The position numbers and the translations under genes are program-made. Source: Desmodesmus armatus (taxonomy: Eukaryota > Chlorophyta > Chlorophyceae > Sphaeropleales > Scenedesmaceae). From it: a DNA stretch of 64,000 bases. Below are positions 10,991 to 22,768 of this stretch, one piece after another. Numbering within the stretch: the first letter of the stretch is position 1; the number at the start of each line of letters is the position of its first letter. The notes below the pieces were generated by a model. That model searched no databases. It had not been told where the DNA came from and saw only the letters and a list, made by a program, of their open reading frames with translations. The stretch lies in contig VIIQ02000712.1 of the NCBI GenBank assembly GCA_007449985.2, positions 1 to 64,000 on the forward strand. The letters run 5' to 3'.

Positions 10991-13900
10991 AGCCTGTTGT
11001 GGCTGAGCCTGGGGCTGCTGCTGTTGAGGCTGTTCAGGAGCATCGCCTGCTGCCGCCGCTTGAGCAGCGACCGCTGCGTCCACTGGGGTGATCTGCTGCA
11101 CGGAGTCTGTTGCAAGCAGGCGCCGCTGCTGCTGCTGGCTGGCGAGCTGCCTATCCACGTCAGCAAACTCGAGCGCGGCATTGGCCTCGTCAGGGGAAAT
11201 CGGCTCCTCCAGCTCAGCCTCCTGTAAGTCCTCGACCTCGGCATCCATCAGATGTACTTTGTCAGCTTCGACTCCGGACTTCGCGGGTGCTTGCTTCTCG
11301 AACACGGGATCGAGCGACCGCACGACGGGCTCCTCCTCCGCAGGAGCTGCGGAACACTTGTGTCCCACTGGCGTGAAGCCGATGTCAACGACGTAAAGCT
11401 TGTGCGGTCCGTAGTTCCCGCCCGCGGGCCACCAGAGCTGCACGGTGTTGCCCTTGATGTCGAGTTCGGACTTCACTTCGACCTTGTTGAGTTGGCTGGC
11501 GTTCAGCGCTGATCCGGTGAATGCGAGTTCCTGCTGCTGCGTCAGCTCGAGCTCGGGCAAAGACACGGTGAGGAAGCCCTTTGCATCAACAGCAGGGACG
11601 TAGAACTGGGAGGTGATGACCAGCTTGAAACCGTCCTCTGTGGGTGTCTGGGCCACGTAAGCACCTGGGGCATCAACAGACAGCAGCAAGCAGCCACAGA
11701 CGCTTGGTATGTGGTGTCTTTTTTGAGGCGTCAAAAGGTGGACCATTCACTGCCAGGGGGTGCTTGCTATACACTGCAGCATGCAACCGCAGCAGGCATG
11801 CTGCAGGGTGATAAAGCAGCTTTCCTTCCTGCGTATGCTGGGCGCCCAGCTAGTACTGTACAGACGGGCCAGCACACTGCCAACAGCCAACCAAGACACA
11901 CACTGCATCACCCCGCCAATTCAGCGCACTCGTACCTGCTAGTGTCGGCTGGCTGAAGGCAAGCAGCCTCACACTGCCGTGGATGCCAGAAGCTGCCAGT
12001 GCAGGTCCCCTGTAAATTGTCAAAATGCAAGCAGCAGTCAGGCACAGGGTCAGCGGGGTTGCTCGGCGCAAACACTGGAAGTCTGGTCCAACACTCCATG
12101 CTCAGCTGTTTCACCCAGGAGTACAGCATTGGCAACACTAGGGCTGCTGCTGTCCAATTGAACCTCCTCATAATCATGCTTTCAACATTCCTGTGGATGC
12201 AATGCGCCATGAGTGTGTGCGCACATGCCAGCCTTTCATTGATGTCAACAACAGGCCACCAATGCAGCAGACTGAGGGCCAACTCACCAATCCCTATCAC
12301 CAGCAGCGTCAGCATAGAGCGCAGGAGCAACATCAGCAGAAACAGCAGCACAGGATGTCAGCTCAAGTCCATGTGAGGTTCGGCACACAGCTGAGCACCA
12401 GTACATGCTGAGGACATGGTGGTGTTTCAGTTGCTGCATATGCCACAGGGGCCCTGAGTGTGCCATGTTGCGCAGTGCTGCTGAGCTTGAGTGCTATATG
12501 CATGCTAGCAGTGACCCCCTCGGGCTTGACACACGTTCTTACCAGCCAAAGTCAAAAGCAGGCTTCCTTGCAAAGTTGTAGGCGCCAATGGAGCCCGTGT
12601 TCTGCAGGCAACAGCAGTGAAGGGCAGCAGCAAGATGGAGATTGTCAGTCATTTAGCAAGGGACAGATAAATACCTCAAGGGGCCACTCTCAGATGCGCC
12701 CAGGAGGGTACCTCCCCACCACTGCACCCACATTTGACTCCAGCAATTCAAGCATACCACCCCTCCCCACAAACGAACACTCATGTCCTTCAGCCAACGC
12801 ACTGCTGCTGCTGCTGCGCATGCTGTAGCTGTAGCTGCAGCTGTAGCTGTTGCTGTGTCAGGGGCCCCGGGTACCTACATAGAGAGTAGGGATGTGATAG
12901 GGGTATGCCTCCTTGTTTGCGAGGGAGGTCTTGAAGGCAGACTTGATGGTGATGGTCAGGCTGTTGTCCTGGCCAGCCTTCAGGTACGACTTGACTGGGA
13001 AAGTCCACTGCCTGCGCACATGACGGCAGCAGCAGCGGCAGCAGCAGCAGCAGCAGCACAGAGTTGACAACGGTTGTGTTCTTGACAATTGTGACGTCCC
13101 ACAGCTACTTGCACGCCAGCTAATGTATCTCTCAGGCCGCCCCACACTGTCGGCACCTTGTACGGCACAAGGTGTTGCTGACAAGGACGTGTTTTTATGT
13201 TCCGATGGCTGCTGATGTAGCCACAAACTGTGCAGGTAATGATTTCTGACGCTGGAGTGTCCAGGGTCTGTTGGTGAGAGGCATGCTGTGCAATATATGG
13301 CAAGACTTGCCGGGCCTTTCTCTGCAAGGAGGCACTGTCACAACGTCCCAGGTGGTATTGTCTTATGGCTGTTGCCGCTGCTACCACTACCGCTGGGTGT
13401 CGTTGCTGGTAGCCTACCAGGGACACACGACAGGTTTGCAGCAGCATATACAAGAGTCGCACTCAGTCACTCAGCACAGTAGCACTCAGTCACCGTGCTG
13501 AGTGACTGAGTGTGACTCTTGTATATGCTGCTGCAAACCTGTGGTGTGTCTCTGTGCAGCTGGCATGCACAGTCGCTGACGCCAGCTGTCTATGAGCCCT
13601 AGCAGGTGCCTGCTGCCACCACGCGCTGTGCAGCATTTCACACTCTGGCAACTCCTTCTCATGCGTTTGCACGCCTTTGAAGACTGGCTGTTGCTGTTCC
13701 CCGTACAGCGTGCTATGGTGATACAATCTATTACGCTGAGCACAGACGTGATGCTTATTGTGTCTGCGCGCTTTCCAAACAGGCGCGCTTCCCCCTGTCA
13801 CACAGCGACCCCACGGTCACCCTGGCGCGACACATCTGAGCCGCCTATATGGTTCAACAATACCCCTGCTGCCATCTGTGCAGCACCTTCACTGTCTAAA

Positions 13901-14886
13901 TATGCCCCTGGCGCCACTGTGCTTCAATCTTGACTCCAACAGGCCCCTGCTGCCATCTGCAAGCTTGCCCCTGATGCACAGCACCCCCCTGTCACACATG
14001 GCGCAACACCGCTGTACCTCCTCTATGGTTCAAGAGTACCGCTGCTGCCATCTGTGCAGCACCTTCACTCTCGCCCCTGATGCAACGCCTGTGTGCTTCC
14101 ACCTTGCCTCCAGAACACCCCTGCTGCCATCTGTGCAGCACCCCCACTGTCACCCTGGTGCACCGCCTCTGTGCCTCCTATATGGTTCAACAATACCGCT
14201 GCTTCCATCCACACAGTCACCCACCTGTGGAAGTTTGTTGTTGCTGTCACCTTCTCGTCGTTCAGCAGGACATCTGCGTAGGTGTCCACGCCATCCAGCT
14301 GCAGCAGCACCTGCTGCTGCTCCAGGAGGGCTGCCACCTCCTGTGCACTGATGACTGTGCTGAAGGTCCAGCTCTCCATGGCTACCCAACGAGACTCCAC
14401 CTCGCCATACCTGCATTTATGCATAGGGACAATGGTGTGGGGGAACAGTGAGGTTACAGCAGTGATATGGGAAAGGACAATGTGCTTGGCGGGCATTGCA
14501 TGGTGTTGATGCAGGTTGGGTCAGCAGTAGGGAAGGGACAGCTGTGCTGAGCAAGCATACGTGATAGTGCTGGTATGATGAGAGTTAGGGCATGCCAAAC
14601 TCCAGGCAGCAGCAGAGGGAGCTAGCTACTCAAATGGGTCCCAGCAAGGTCACCAACAGCAGCAGCAGCAGCGGACAGTCCCTCACCTATACAATGGGTC
14701 GCCAATAACGCCCTGAGAGCGAAGGACCTCAAGAGGATACGCAGGCACGTTTGTCCTCAGCGCTAGGGTCCCGTTTTCATTCATCATGGTCCAGTCTTTA
14801 CTGTCCAAGGTCAGTACAAGCTCAGCAACGGCAAGCTGGACGCACGCTGCGCTGAAAAGCAAGAGAAGGACGATTTTGCGCTCCAT
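6147..14886 (-). CDS. beta-mannosidase, glycoside hydrolase family 2
   Basis: Hydrolyses terminal beta-mannose from N-glycan or mannan fragments, in the vacuole/lysosome or outside the cell. Exons (minus): 14687-14886, 14225-14410, 12879-13011, 12543-12601, 11936-12009, 10880-11664, 10336-10644, 9826-10017, 9301-9429, 8893-9060, 8430-8533, 8054-8139, 7546-7834, 7121/7125-7203, 6147-6913. The start was chosen at the ATG giving signal peptide [21 protein letters not shown]. Landmarks: [13 protein letters not shown] (sugar-binding domain), [23 protein letters not shown], the acid/base Glu in LWCGNNE, the nucleophile Glu in KFVSEFG, and [12 protein letters not shown]. Phases close except at exon 14/15: the canonical donor after 7125 breaks frame, and a donor 4 nt further on (exon end 7121) restores it. 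Predicted length about 1187 aa, some 300 longer than animal enzymes, mainly from an acidic/Gln-rich insertion in exon 6 (about 10880-11350). Confidence 0.92.
8150..8285. repeat. imperfect short repeats in mannosidase intron
   Basis: Repeated variants of gcaacagtacactct and agtacattg(c/a) fill the intron between exons 11 and 12. They are of simple-repeat type with no coding potential. Confidence 0.6.
9430..9466. repeat. (CAG/CTG)n tract ending in a splice acceptor
   Basis: About ten CTG units on the minus strand run directly into the CAG acceptor of mannosidase exon 9 (exon starts 9429). The tract therefore takes the place of a normal polypyrimidine tract. Confidence 0.8.
13418..13554. repeat. 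long near-perfect inverted repeat (hairpin) in mannosidase intron
   Basis: Arms 13418-13477 and 13495-13554 are 60 nt each and complementary with about 3 mismatches, separated by a 17-nt loop. It sits in the 1.2-kb intron between exons 2 and 3. Transcribed on either strand it would fold into a long stem, as for a small-RNA precursor or a foldback (MITE-like) element. Confidence 0.85.
13850..14200. repeat. degenerate tandem repeats in mannosidase intron 2
   Basis: The phrase ctgctgccatctgtgcagca and neighbouring words such as tatggttcaacaatacc recur several times at irregular spacing of 30-130 bp. This is a decayed minisatellite inside the intron. Confidence 0.6.
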
Positions 14887-16140
14887 GGTGCCTTTTCTGC
14901 ACCAATGGACGTGGCTGGCTGCCCACGGACTTCTCTTCTGTCTCGTCAAAGTCGGCCAACACGAAATATGGCGGTGACACGCTTTGAATTAATGATGTTG
15001 GGACTCCAGCCTTAGACGTTGCCCTAGAAAGCAGCAGAGACCAGAGCCCACGTCCAGGGCGCAAAAGGGAACCTGCGGCAGTACGCCCAGGCACTACGTG
15101 GAATAGGAGTATTCCTAATGAAAGTAATGATGCAATGAGGGTTGTCCAAAATTTCCTTCACAAATGACGCGCTATGCCCTAGCACGTCTCAAAACACTGG
15201 TCAGCCGACTGAGCCACAGTCGTCTCATTAGGCAGCAGCCCAGCAGCATGGCAACTACTCAAATTGACCTCCAACGACACATTACGCGGCCTACACCCCC
15301 GTACGTTGCTCCAGCCCAACTGGGATGACACCCCACTGTTGTGATGCATCACAAAACAAAACAAAACAAAACAAAACAAAACAGGCACAACACAAGTTCC
15401 AACACGAAGTTCCATCCGTAAGCACCGCTTGGAAGCCCTTCTTGTAACGCATTTGGAGCCATGCGTCGCAGCATGGCACATGATAGGGGTGGCATGTTGA
15501 CAGGCAGAGGCAGGTACACCGCCACCAGTGCAGCTGCAGGCCAGCGTTATAGGAGGATGAGGGGGGTTGTGCAACACTGCCCTGATTGTGGTCATCAAGC
15601 AGTACCGGTCGTAACGGTCTGACTCTCTGGCACTCATGCCTTGCTTACGGGACAATAGGCGTGGACAGCTGGAGCGACCAACCAGAGCGCAGTCACCCGA
15701 TGGTGCCTGTGTGACGTGCTGGACTGACTAGAGCAGCAGCTCCAGAGCTGATGTCACAGCATCAATAGAGCGGTACAGCAAACATGATGGCACCCTGCCG
15801 TGTGTGTGGGTGGGTGCATCCTGGTGGCCTGCCCCAGTGTGCATGCTCTGCACCACTTTCAGGTTACACATGGTACTGTGAGCTCAGTGATATGTTTCAA
15901 ATGTTGCTTGTTTCTTTTGCTTTCCTCTAACTTGGGTTGAAAAGGTTGCTTGTTCCTTTGCCTTCCTCAACCTAGGTTTCAAACACCAAGCCCTAATCAC
16001 TCTTGCAAGGGCAAGCATACGTGCTGCCTGCGCCATGGCTGCCTCCTAGACACGTTCTTGTTTGTGACAGCACTGCGTTCACTTCTTTGTGTCAGGCTAG
16101 CCCCAGATCACACAGGCAGGAGAACAGCAAGAACAGCAAG
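14887..16140. other. divergent intergenic region (promoters of beta-mannosidase and V-ATPase subunit c)
   Basis: Separates the mannosidase ATG (minus) from the proteolipid ATG (plus), so it should carry both promoters. The only clear feature is an (AAAAC)n microsatellite at about 15350-15384. Open frames in it show no family motif. Confidence 0.45.
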
Positions 16141-17726
16141 ATGGACTTCAACACAGGCCGTGCCCTGCTGCAGGCAGCCGAGTCCAGCCAGGACACGGCA
16201 CCTTTCTTCGGCTTTATCGGAGCAGCTGCAGCCCTGGTCTTCTCCTGTGAGTGGGCGCCAGTCTCGACCGATACCATTTGTTTTCGCTGCAGCAGCGCTC
16301 CTGCAGCATGCTGGCTGGATCATGGACCCCAGCAAATGCTTGGATCGCGTCCAGTTGTGGCCTGAGACGGCAAGGCCCGGACATGGCTTCGTGTTGGCCA
16401 GATCTGCTCCGATCCTGACCGTGTTGAGTCCTCCGTTCCCTTCTCGCAGGCATGGGAGCTGCCTATGGCACAGCAAAGTCGGGTGTGGGCATTGCATCCA
16501 TGGGAGTGATGAGGCCCGAGCTGGTGATGAAGTCGATCGTTCCTGTGGTCATGGCTGGTGTGCTGGGTATCTACGGCCTGATTATTGCGGTCATCATCAG
16601 CACAGGAGGTGGGTGGGTGGTGTCGGTATGGTCAGAGGTCATGCAGGACAAGCAGCTGCCCGTGGGACACAAGGGCTGTGTCTCCCTCCAGGTGCACCTA
16701 GTCCCGCTGCTGACACACCCCGGGGCATCCAAGGCAGCAGCGGTTCCAAGCTGATGCAGCACACAGATCTGCATGCAGCCACCCCTGGATGCGTCAATTA
16801 ACAGCATGTGCTCATGCACTGACAAGTTTTGTCCTCCATGCAGTGACCCCTGGCAAGTACACCCTCTTTGATGGCTTTGCCCACCTAGCATCCGGGCTGT
16901 CTTGTGGTCTGGCTGGTCTTGCTGCTGGCATGGCTATCGGCATCGTCGGTGATGCTGGCGTGAGGTGCGTGCTCTGCTTGTCGAGGCCTTTTTGCATGTG
17001 ATCGAACCAGACACCACAGACCTTTGTGCGACAGTGGCTTCCTGCTGTTGCTGGGCGCACTCACCAGCAGCGGGTCCTTCACCCCAGCAGCAGCACCCTC
17101 AAATGTTGGAATGCTGGAATGCAGCCGTCTTGCCGTGCTATGCACACTATTACTTGTTTGGCATACAAGCTGTGCACCAAAGCGGGAGTCCAGTGAGGCG
17201 GTGATGCTGGCCAACTGCATGCTTGCAGTGTCAAAAGGTACGTGACGTGCTGCTGCTGGTGCTTCAGCTGCTCACATGCATATTCTTTGTGGTGTGCAGG
17301 GCCAACGCTCAGCAACCCAAGCTGTTCGTGGGTATGATCCTGATTCTGATTTTCGCTGAGGCGCTGGCGCTTTACGGTCTGATTGGTGAGTTTCATGTGG
17401 CTGCATGCTCGCTTGCGCATGCACAGGCAGAATTTGTGCGGCTTAGTAAGGCGGTCTGCATGGAAGGGGGCTCTATTCATGAGGAACATAGTGAATCTGC
17501 AGGCCAGTTAGGTCTTGCGCGTGAAGAAGTGCAGGCGGTCAGCAGTTGTTTTGCCATGGAGGGCTCGAGTAATGCTTCATAAGCCCTGCATAGCAGCTTG
17601 TGTTCTCACAATACGTTCCCTCAATATATGGCCCTCAAACATATATGGATGTGTTTGTCTGCCGTCTTGGTGATTGCAGTTGGTATCATCTTGTCATCCA
17701 AGGCTGGCAGTGCAGCAGCCGCCTAA
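16141..17726 (+). CDS. V-type H+-ATPase 16-kDa proteolipid subunit c
   Basis: Ring subunit of the membrane Vo sector of the vacuolar proton pump. Exons: 16141-16246, 16450-16608, 16844-16964, 17300-17385, 17680-17726; all phases close to 172 aa ending SSKAGSAAA and TAA. Four transmembrane helices in two related halves are visible: [61 protein letters not shown], and [19 protein letters not shown]. The proton-carrying Glu is the E of [13 protein letters not shown] in helix 4. The motif [21 protein letters not shown] is near-invariant in this family. Identification is secure from the conserved sequence. It lies tail-to-tail with URM1. Confidence 0.97.
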
Positions 17727-18218
17727 GCAGCCGTGCTCCCTAAGTCCTCGCCCTCGCCAAGACTTGAGATGTTGGGCAAATCAGACAGGCAGAGAGCTGC
17801 CAGCCACGCAGCCATGCTGCAGCAGCAGAAGGGTGCAGACGCAGCCTGTATGGGCATGCGCATGCAATCAGCTAAGCTTCCTGTGGCAACACCCTCGAGG
17901 CACTTTGCTAGTATCAACAAGAGGCCTGATTGTGCCTGTCCAGCCGCACATGTTCATTGCAGCTGCTGGCTGTGTGGCCAGCCAGGCATTCCTGTGTTAC
18001 TGTAGTGCAAGGTCAGGTCCTAGTGGCAGTCGTGGTGCTGTCATCAGCTGCTTCTCACCACCCATGGTCATCAGCATGCAGCATGCAAGGCAGCTTGCAG
18101 CGTGTGAGATACGGAGTGTTGCTCCGTAGCGCAAACATGCTGTGAGTGTCTAAAGAGAGGTTGTATGTATGCGATTGTGCAGCACCATCTGTGTGTACCA
18201 GCAAGACATTGTATACCG

Positions 18219-18223
18219 TGTAA
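18219..18223 (+). terminator. candidate poly(A) signal of V-ATPase subunit c
   Basis: TGTAA about 490 bp after the stop codon, in an AT-richer stretch (ccgtgtaattgattc). Confidence 0.35.
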
Positions 18224-18392
18224 TTGATTCTGTTGCAATGCTATCATTGCTATCATTGGTGTGACAGCAGACCAGTCGGTCGGTTGACTAGCAAAAGGGG
18301 TAGGGTCATTGTCAAGTGCCTTGTTGCACAGTAGCAGCACCTGGCCAGCCTCATATACCAACGTGCCATGTGTGGTAGGCTGCTGTCCCAAG

Positions 18393-18397
18393 TTACA
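18393..18397 (-). terminator. candidate poly(A) signal of URM1
   Basis: TGTAA on the minus strand, about 800 bp after the URM1 stop codon. This distance is long, so a nearer non-canonical signal is possible. Confidence 0.25.
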
Positions 18398-19195
18398 CAA
18401 CCACAACTGACTCCTGCACACCCAACAGCCTGCACTCAGCTGGCCAGTCGGGCGGCACGAGGACTTGCCAGCACAACAGATCTGGGCAGCATGGACACAT
18501 CAGAATTCCAGCCATTATGAGGGAGGGCGGCTATCACATGCATGCAGCAGCAGCCAAACACAGCCACAGCAGAGCAGGTGCCACCAACATCCTGTGACCA
18601 CCAGCCCTGCATCGAAGCAAATAGCGACGGTGCATGCCCAGCACAAAGCTGCCTCTTGAGGCAGAACATAATGCTGCAACCACCATGCTGTGACAGCACA
18701 TGGCCATTTGCGACAGCAGCAGGAACTCAGCAGCCCATGATGCACATGCTGCAGCCCCTGCTGGGGCTCATGATGGTCTGCGCAGCCCAGCGCTGCAAGA
18801 GACTTTACCACTGGACATCAGCTTGCTAGCTGATGGGCAGCTTGCCCCAAGCCAGGCAGGGCTTGCCTTGGTGTGATTGATGTGGCTGTTTGGCCACATG
18901 CTGTTTGTGCGTGCTGCCATGCCTTGCGTGCCGCCACATCTCTTGCACCCAGCAGCTGCACACGCTCTGACACCCGCAGCCTCATGTGCTGGGACCAGCT
19001 GCAATACCCCTGTCCTGCAAGTTGAGGAGTATTTGTGGGCACATGCCAGGGAGCTGGTGGTGCGCTGGCTAAGCAGAGGGTGAAGCTTTGGTTCCCAGCT
19101 GGAGCCCACATCCTCTGCAGAGGTGACGTGCTGCCCCTGGCTGTGGGTGTGGCTGCTGCTGGCAACGGAGAGGCCGATGTGTGCTGGGGTGTGCT

Positions 19196-20346
19196 TCAGC
19201 CTCCATGCAGTGTGCTGATGAACATCACGGTGTCCCCTTCTTGTAGTGGAGCGTCCAGAGTGCCACTGCAGATACACAACAGCAGCAGGAACAACCCCAG
19301 AGACATGTCCTCAGACAGGGACCTATTGGGGCAGTTATGTTTGACTCTATCGGCTGATGTTCTTCCAAGAAGGTCCAGGCACAGCCCCATGCGGTGACCT
19401 GGCCAAACGTGCCCGCCCACAAGTTGATGAGCCATACTGATGGCCATGAAAGTGCAACTGCTGCCCAGAAGTGCAGTACACAGCAGCTGCCACCGCTCAT
19501 GGCACCTCCCAAGTGCAAACTGTTTAACAGCGAAGACACACACCTGAGCTCCCAGTCACAATCATTGATCAGTACCAGGATTCCAGGACGACTGCATGGC
19601 AAGCGAGCAGGCAGGCAGGTAAGAAGTCAAGTCAGGCAGGCGAGCAGGCAGGCAGGCAGGCAGGAGGGCAAACAGCAGGCGCAGGGAACAGCGAACTCAA
19701 AGCTGTACCTGTCTAAATTGGTCATGCTAACACCACACCACCTTCTTCATGCACTTGCAGTGCTGCTGTATTGGTGAAGGCCCCGGGTTGTCGAGCAAGC
19801 TGTGGCACCGGTGACAATTGCTGGGGGCCGTGCTGAGCAACTGTTGGCATGTGACCACCTGCAAGAGCTGCTGTGCCCTGACGGCTCAAGGGCGCAGTTC
19901 CGCCCCTAGCATTTGTTCAAAAGTTTGACTCACACGCTGTCGCCCTTCATGAACAGCTCCGGCCTTTCCTGCAGCATGTTGTCTCGCGTCCATGGCAGCA
20001 GCTGCCGCACTGTCAACTGCTTGCATGCACAGCACAAGACAGCACAACAACACAGTCGTGGGCTATTCCAATTTGCACCATGGGCATTGACTGCTGCAAA
20101 TTTGTGGATGCTGTAAGTTGCTGCCAGGTGGTTGGGAACTGCTGTGCGTACCTGCCCATTGCTGTCCGGGACCTCCACCTGCACCTCTTTCTGGTGGCCA
20201 AACAAGATATCCAGGCCGCCACTGCAGTGCACACATGTAAAATTGAAAAAAGACAGGGAGATCAGTGTATTTTCGTTGAAGACGTGTCCAGGAGGCAGTA
20301 GCAGCACTCTGGTAGCAGGGCACCTGAATTCAAGCTTCAGTTTCAT
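19196..20346 (-). CDS. URM1: ubiquitin-related modifier 1 (sulfur carrier)
   Basis: Small beta-grasp sulfur carrier used in thiolation of tRNA wobble uridine and in protein urmylation. Exons (minus): 20324-20346, 20152-20221, 19934-20016, 19544-19591, 19196-19265. All phases close to 97 aa, matching the family's roughly 100 aa. Visible landmarks: MKLKLEFSGGLDILFG at the N-terminus, LLPWTRDNMLQERPELFM, GILVLINDCDWEL, and the C-terminal VMFISTLHGG whose terminal Gly-Gly is the activated thiocarboxylate site. The gene is divergent from the PITH-domain gene with only about 307 bp between the two ATGs. Identification is secure. Confidence 0.97.
19605..19670. repeat. (GCAG)n tetranucleotide repeat in URM1 intron
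   Basis: A run of gcag/ggca units interrupted by taagaagtcaagt, located in the intron between URM1 exons 3 and 4. Confidence 0.75.
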
Positions 20347-20653
20347 GTTGAGGGACTAAGGGGTTGTTGAATAGTGTGGGTCACGCGTCAAACTAGGCAG
20401 CAGCCCAGCGTTGCTGAGCCGTGGTGCATTGGTTCAATCAAGTCAAACCCTGATCTGGAGGTTTCGGAGGCAGGGCATGGCAAACAAGGCGCCTGGAAAC
20501 CATGCAGACCGTTATTACGTTTCCGTGACACTGAATTTTTTCAGGAACGTCTCTGAGTGTGTCCCAAGAAGTGATCACTGGAGTTGCACTGACCCAGTTT
20601 AGTAGTAGTAGTAGTAGCATTGCAGTGCCACAGTTCATCAACAAACAAGGCAT
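20347..20653. promoter_or_regulatory. short bidirectional promoter region, URM1 / PITH-domain gene
   Basis: The 307 bp between two oppositely oriented start codons must supply both 5' UTRs and core promoters. A (GTA)n microsatellite lies at about 20602-20617. No TATA-like element is clearly placed for either gene. Confidence 0.5.
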
Positions 20654-22768
20654 ATGGCTTGCTGCAACCACAACCACGACTGTGAGGAGGCGGACTGTGG
20701 ACCTGCCTACAGCCTGTACAAGCACATAGACCAGGCCCATGTGAGCTGGCACGCACGAGAAGCGCCATGCAATCCGGCACCATTGCATCCATGCACCACC
20801 ACTGCAGTCGCTGGCCGTGGCAGCTCTGCACAATAGTACCATGGAGTACAGCAAGATGCTTCTGGGACTGCTGCAGTGCTCCTAATCCATGTGTCCACCA
20901 CCCACAAGTTGCCCTCGTGCCCTCTCCTACCGGCATGTGCTGCTAGGCTGTCCCTCAATTTATGTTGGCCCACACCCAGCCCTCACCCAAACGTTTTTGC
21001 CAAGTGCACTTACATGTACTCGGGGGGTACCTCGGTGTTGTGAAGGCTCTAAGCGACGGTTGACCCACCCCCAGCTTCTGCGTAACCCTTTGCCTCATTT
21101 GCGCTTCTTTGCTGGTTGGTCCCCTGCAGATACGCTGCCTGAACGAGGATGTGGAGGGAAGCTGCAAAAACGTGTTCAAATCCTGGTCAAAGCGCACAGA
21201 GCCTACAGAGCAGCCGCTGAAAAGCGACCCAGATGATCCAGAGCTGCTGCTGCACATCCCGTGAGTATGCGTGTCACCACATAGCAGCAGTTCACATAGC
21301 AACAGCAGCACCAGCACCAGCAGCAGCCAAGGATAGCTGCAGATGCTCTTCAGCCCTTGTGGAGCTGCACACGGTGTGCAGCTCCACAATGGTGACCATG
21401 TGGTGCATTGCCTGCGTGTGGGCATGTTTCTGCAATTGAGCCAAGTGCAGTCACTTCAAGCAAGTGAAGGACAGTGCCAATCTTCACCTGAAAGTCATAT
21501 ACTGTGCCGACGCAAGCATCAGTGTACTGCAAGCTGCCATGGCGTGCACCACACCTGCTGTGCTGTGACCAGTGCTATGCTGTGCTGTCGCAGGTTTGAT
21601 GGTGCTGTCAAGCTGAAAGCCATATGCATCATAGGGGGTGGAGGAGGCTCAGCACCCAACAAGATGCGAGCGTAAGTACGGCAGTTGCTGTGTGCATGGA
21701 AAGGCCTGCCTTGATACTGAATTGTCTTCTCACACGCACACGCACACAATGCACCGCTCCACATTGTGCCACTGTTACTAGTTACATGGCACCCTGGCGC
21801 TGGCACAGGGCAGGACTGCCTGCAGCAACACTTACTGTGTACTTACAGTACAGCAACACTTACTGTGTACGTACTGTACATGTTATTGGGTACTTACTGT
21901 ACATGCAACACTCACTGTGTACATTCTACACATGTACTGGCGGTGGTGGTACTGGTGTAGGTTCATCAACAGGGATGATCTGGACTTCAGCACAATCGCC
22001 AACATGCAGCCAACGCAGGAGTGGGACCTACAAGAGCTCAACAACGGAACACTGGAGTACCCCACCCAGTAAGCAAGCGGGTACCACCAGGAAGTTCATG
22101 TAGCGCTACCAAAGTGCGTATTGTGACATCCATACCCCTTGTTGGCTCCCCATGCGGTTTTCAGGCACGCTCAGGACCCGCTACCCTGTTGTGGCACTTG
22201 CAGTTGCAGTTGATGCGCTGGCCTCCTGTCAGGGTTGTGAGTGACAGTTTTGCGCTGTTTTGCAGGGTTGCCAAGTTCAATGGCGTGCACTCCCTGGACC
22301 TGCACTTCCCAGCCACCTTTGGGTCAGACCAGTGTGAAATACACTTTGTGGGCCTCAAGGGAGAATACTCAGAGGTGCGGCACTGATGCATAAGTTATGT
22401 GGAGGTTCTGCCCGTAGTGCCCTCTTGCAGGCCGTTTATCCTTCAGGCCGTTTGCGCTTTGCAACTGACTGCTGGCTGTGTCGGATTGCTGCTTTCACTG
22501 TCTTGCTGTGCATGGGGCACACTTCCACCGTACTATCAAGTGCGGTCCACCTTTTTTTTGCTGAGGTTGCGTGCTGGTTGATAGCATGCCATAGTGCAGT
22601 CCATTGCAGCTTGAACCACGTCGTGTTTGTGTTTGCCGTGACCTGTCAATGTCCCCATGTGTGCAGCGGCAACGGAGAGCAGTGGAGGCTGTGTACGAGG
22701 CTAGGCCTGTCCCCAAGGACCACCAAGTGCCAGGAGACATGCAGGGCTCAACATGGAATGTGTCCTAG
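20654..22768 (+). CDS. PITH-domain protein (PITHD1-like)
   Basis: Homologue of the animal/plant PITHD1 family, the proteasome-interacting thioredoxin-type PITH fold without the thioredoxin part. Exons: 20654-20740, 21130-21260, 21594-21671, 21961-22068, 22266-22374, 22667-22768; all phases close to 204 aa (human about 211). Landmarks: His/Cys-rich N-terminus MACCNHNHDC, YSLYKHID, IRCLNEDVEGSCKNVFKSW, GAVKLKAICIIGG, FINRDDLDFSTI, and HIHF-type HFVGLKGEY. The fold is known as a beta-sandwich; the cellular role is not well defined. Identification rests on colinear conserved blocks and is confident. Confidence 0.93.
21820..21955. repeat. short imperfect repeats in PITH-gene intron 3
   Basis: Repeated acttactgtgtac and tactgtacatg words just upstream of the exon-4 acceptor. 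Confidence 0.55.

Larger units (their letters stand above)
17727..19195. other. convergent intergenic region between V-ATPase c and URM1
   Basis: Holds the two 3' UTRs. No coding exon was recognised. Two oppositely oriented TGTAA signals, at 18219-18223 (+) and 18393-18397 (-), would end the facing transcripts without overlap. Confidence 0.45.

Noticed and set aside
15350..15384. (AAAAC)n as part of a transposon tail
   Set aside because: No element body or target duplication is visible; treated as a microsatellite.
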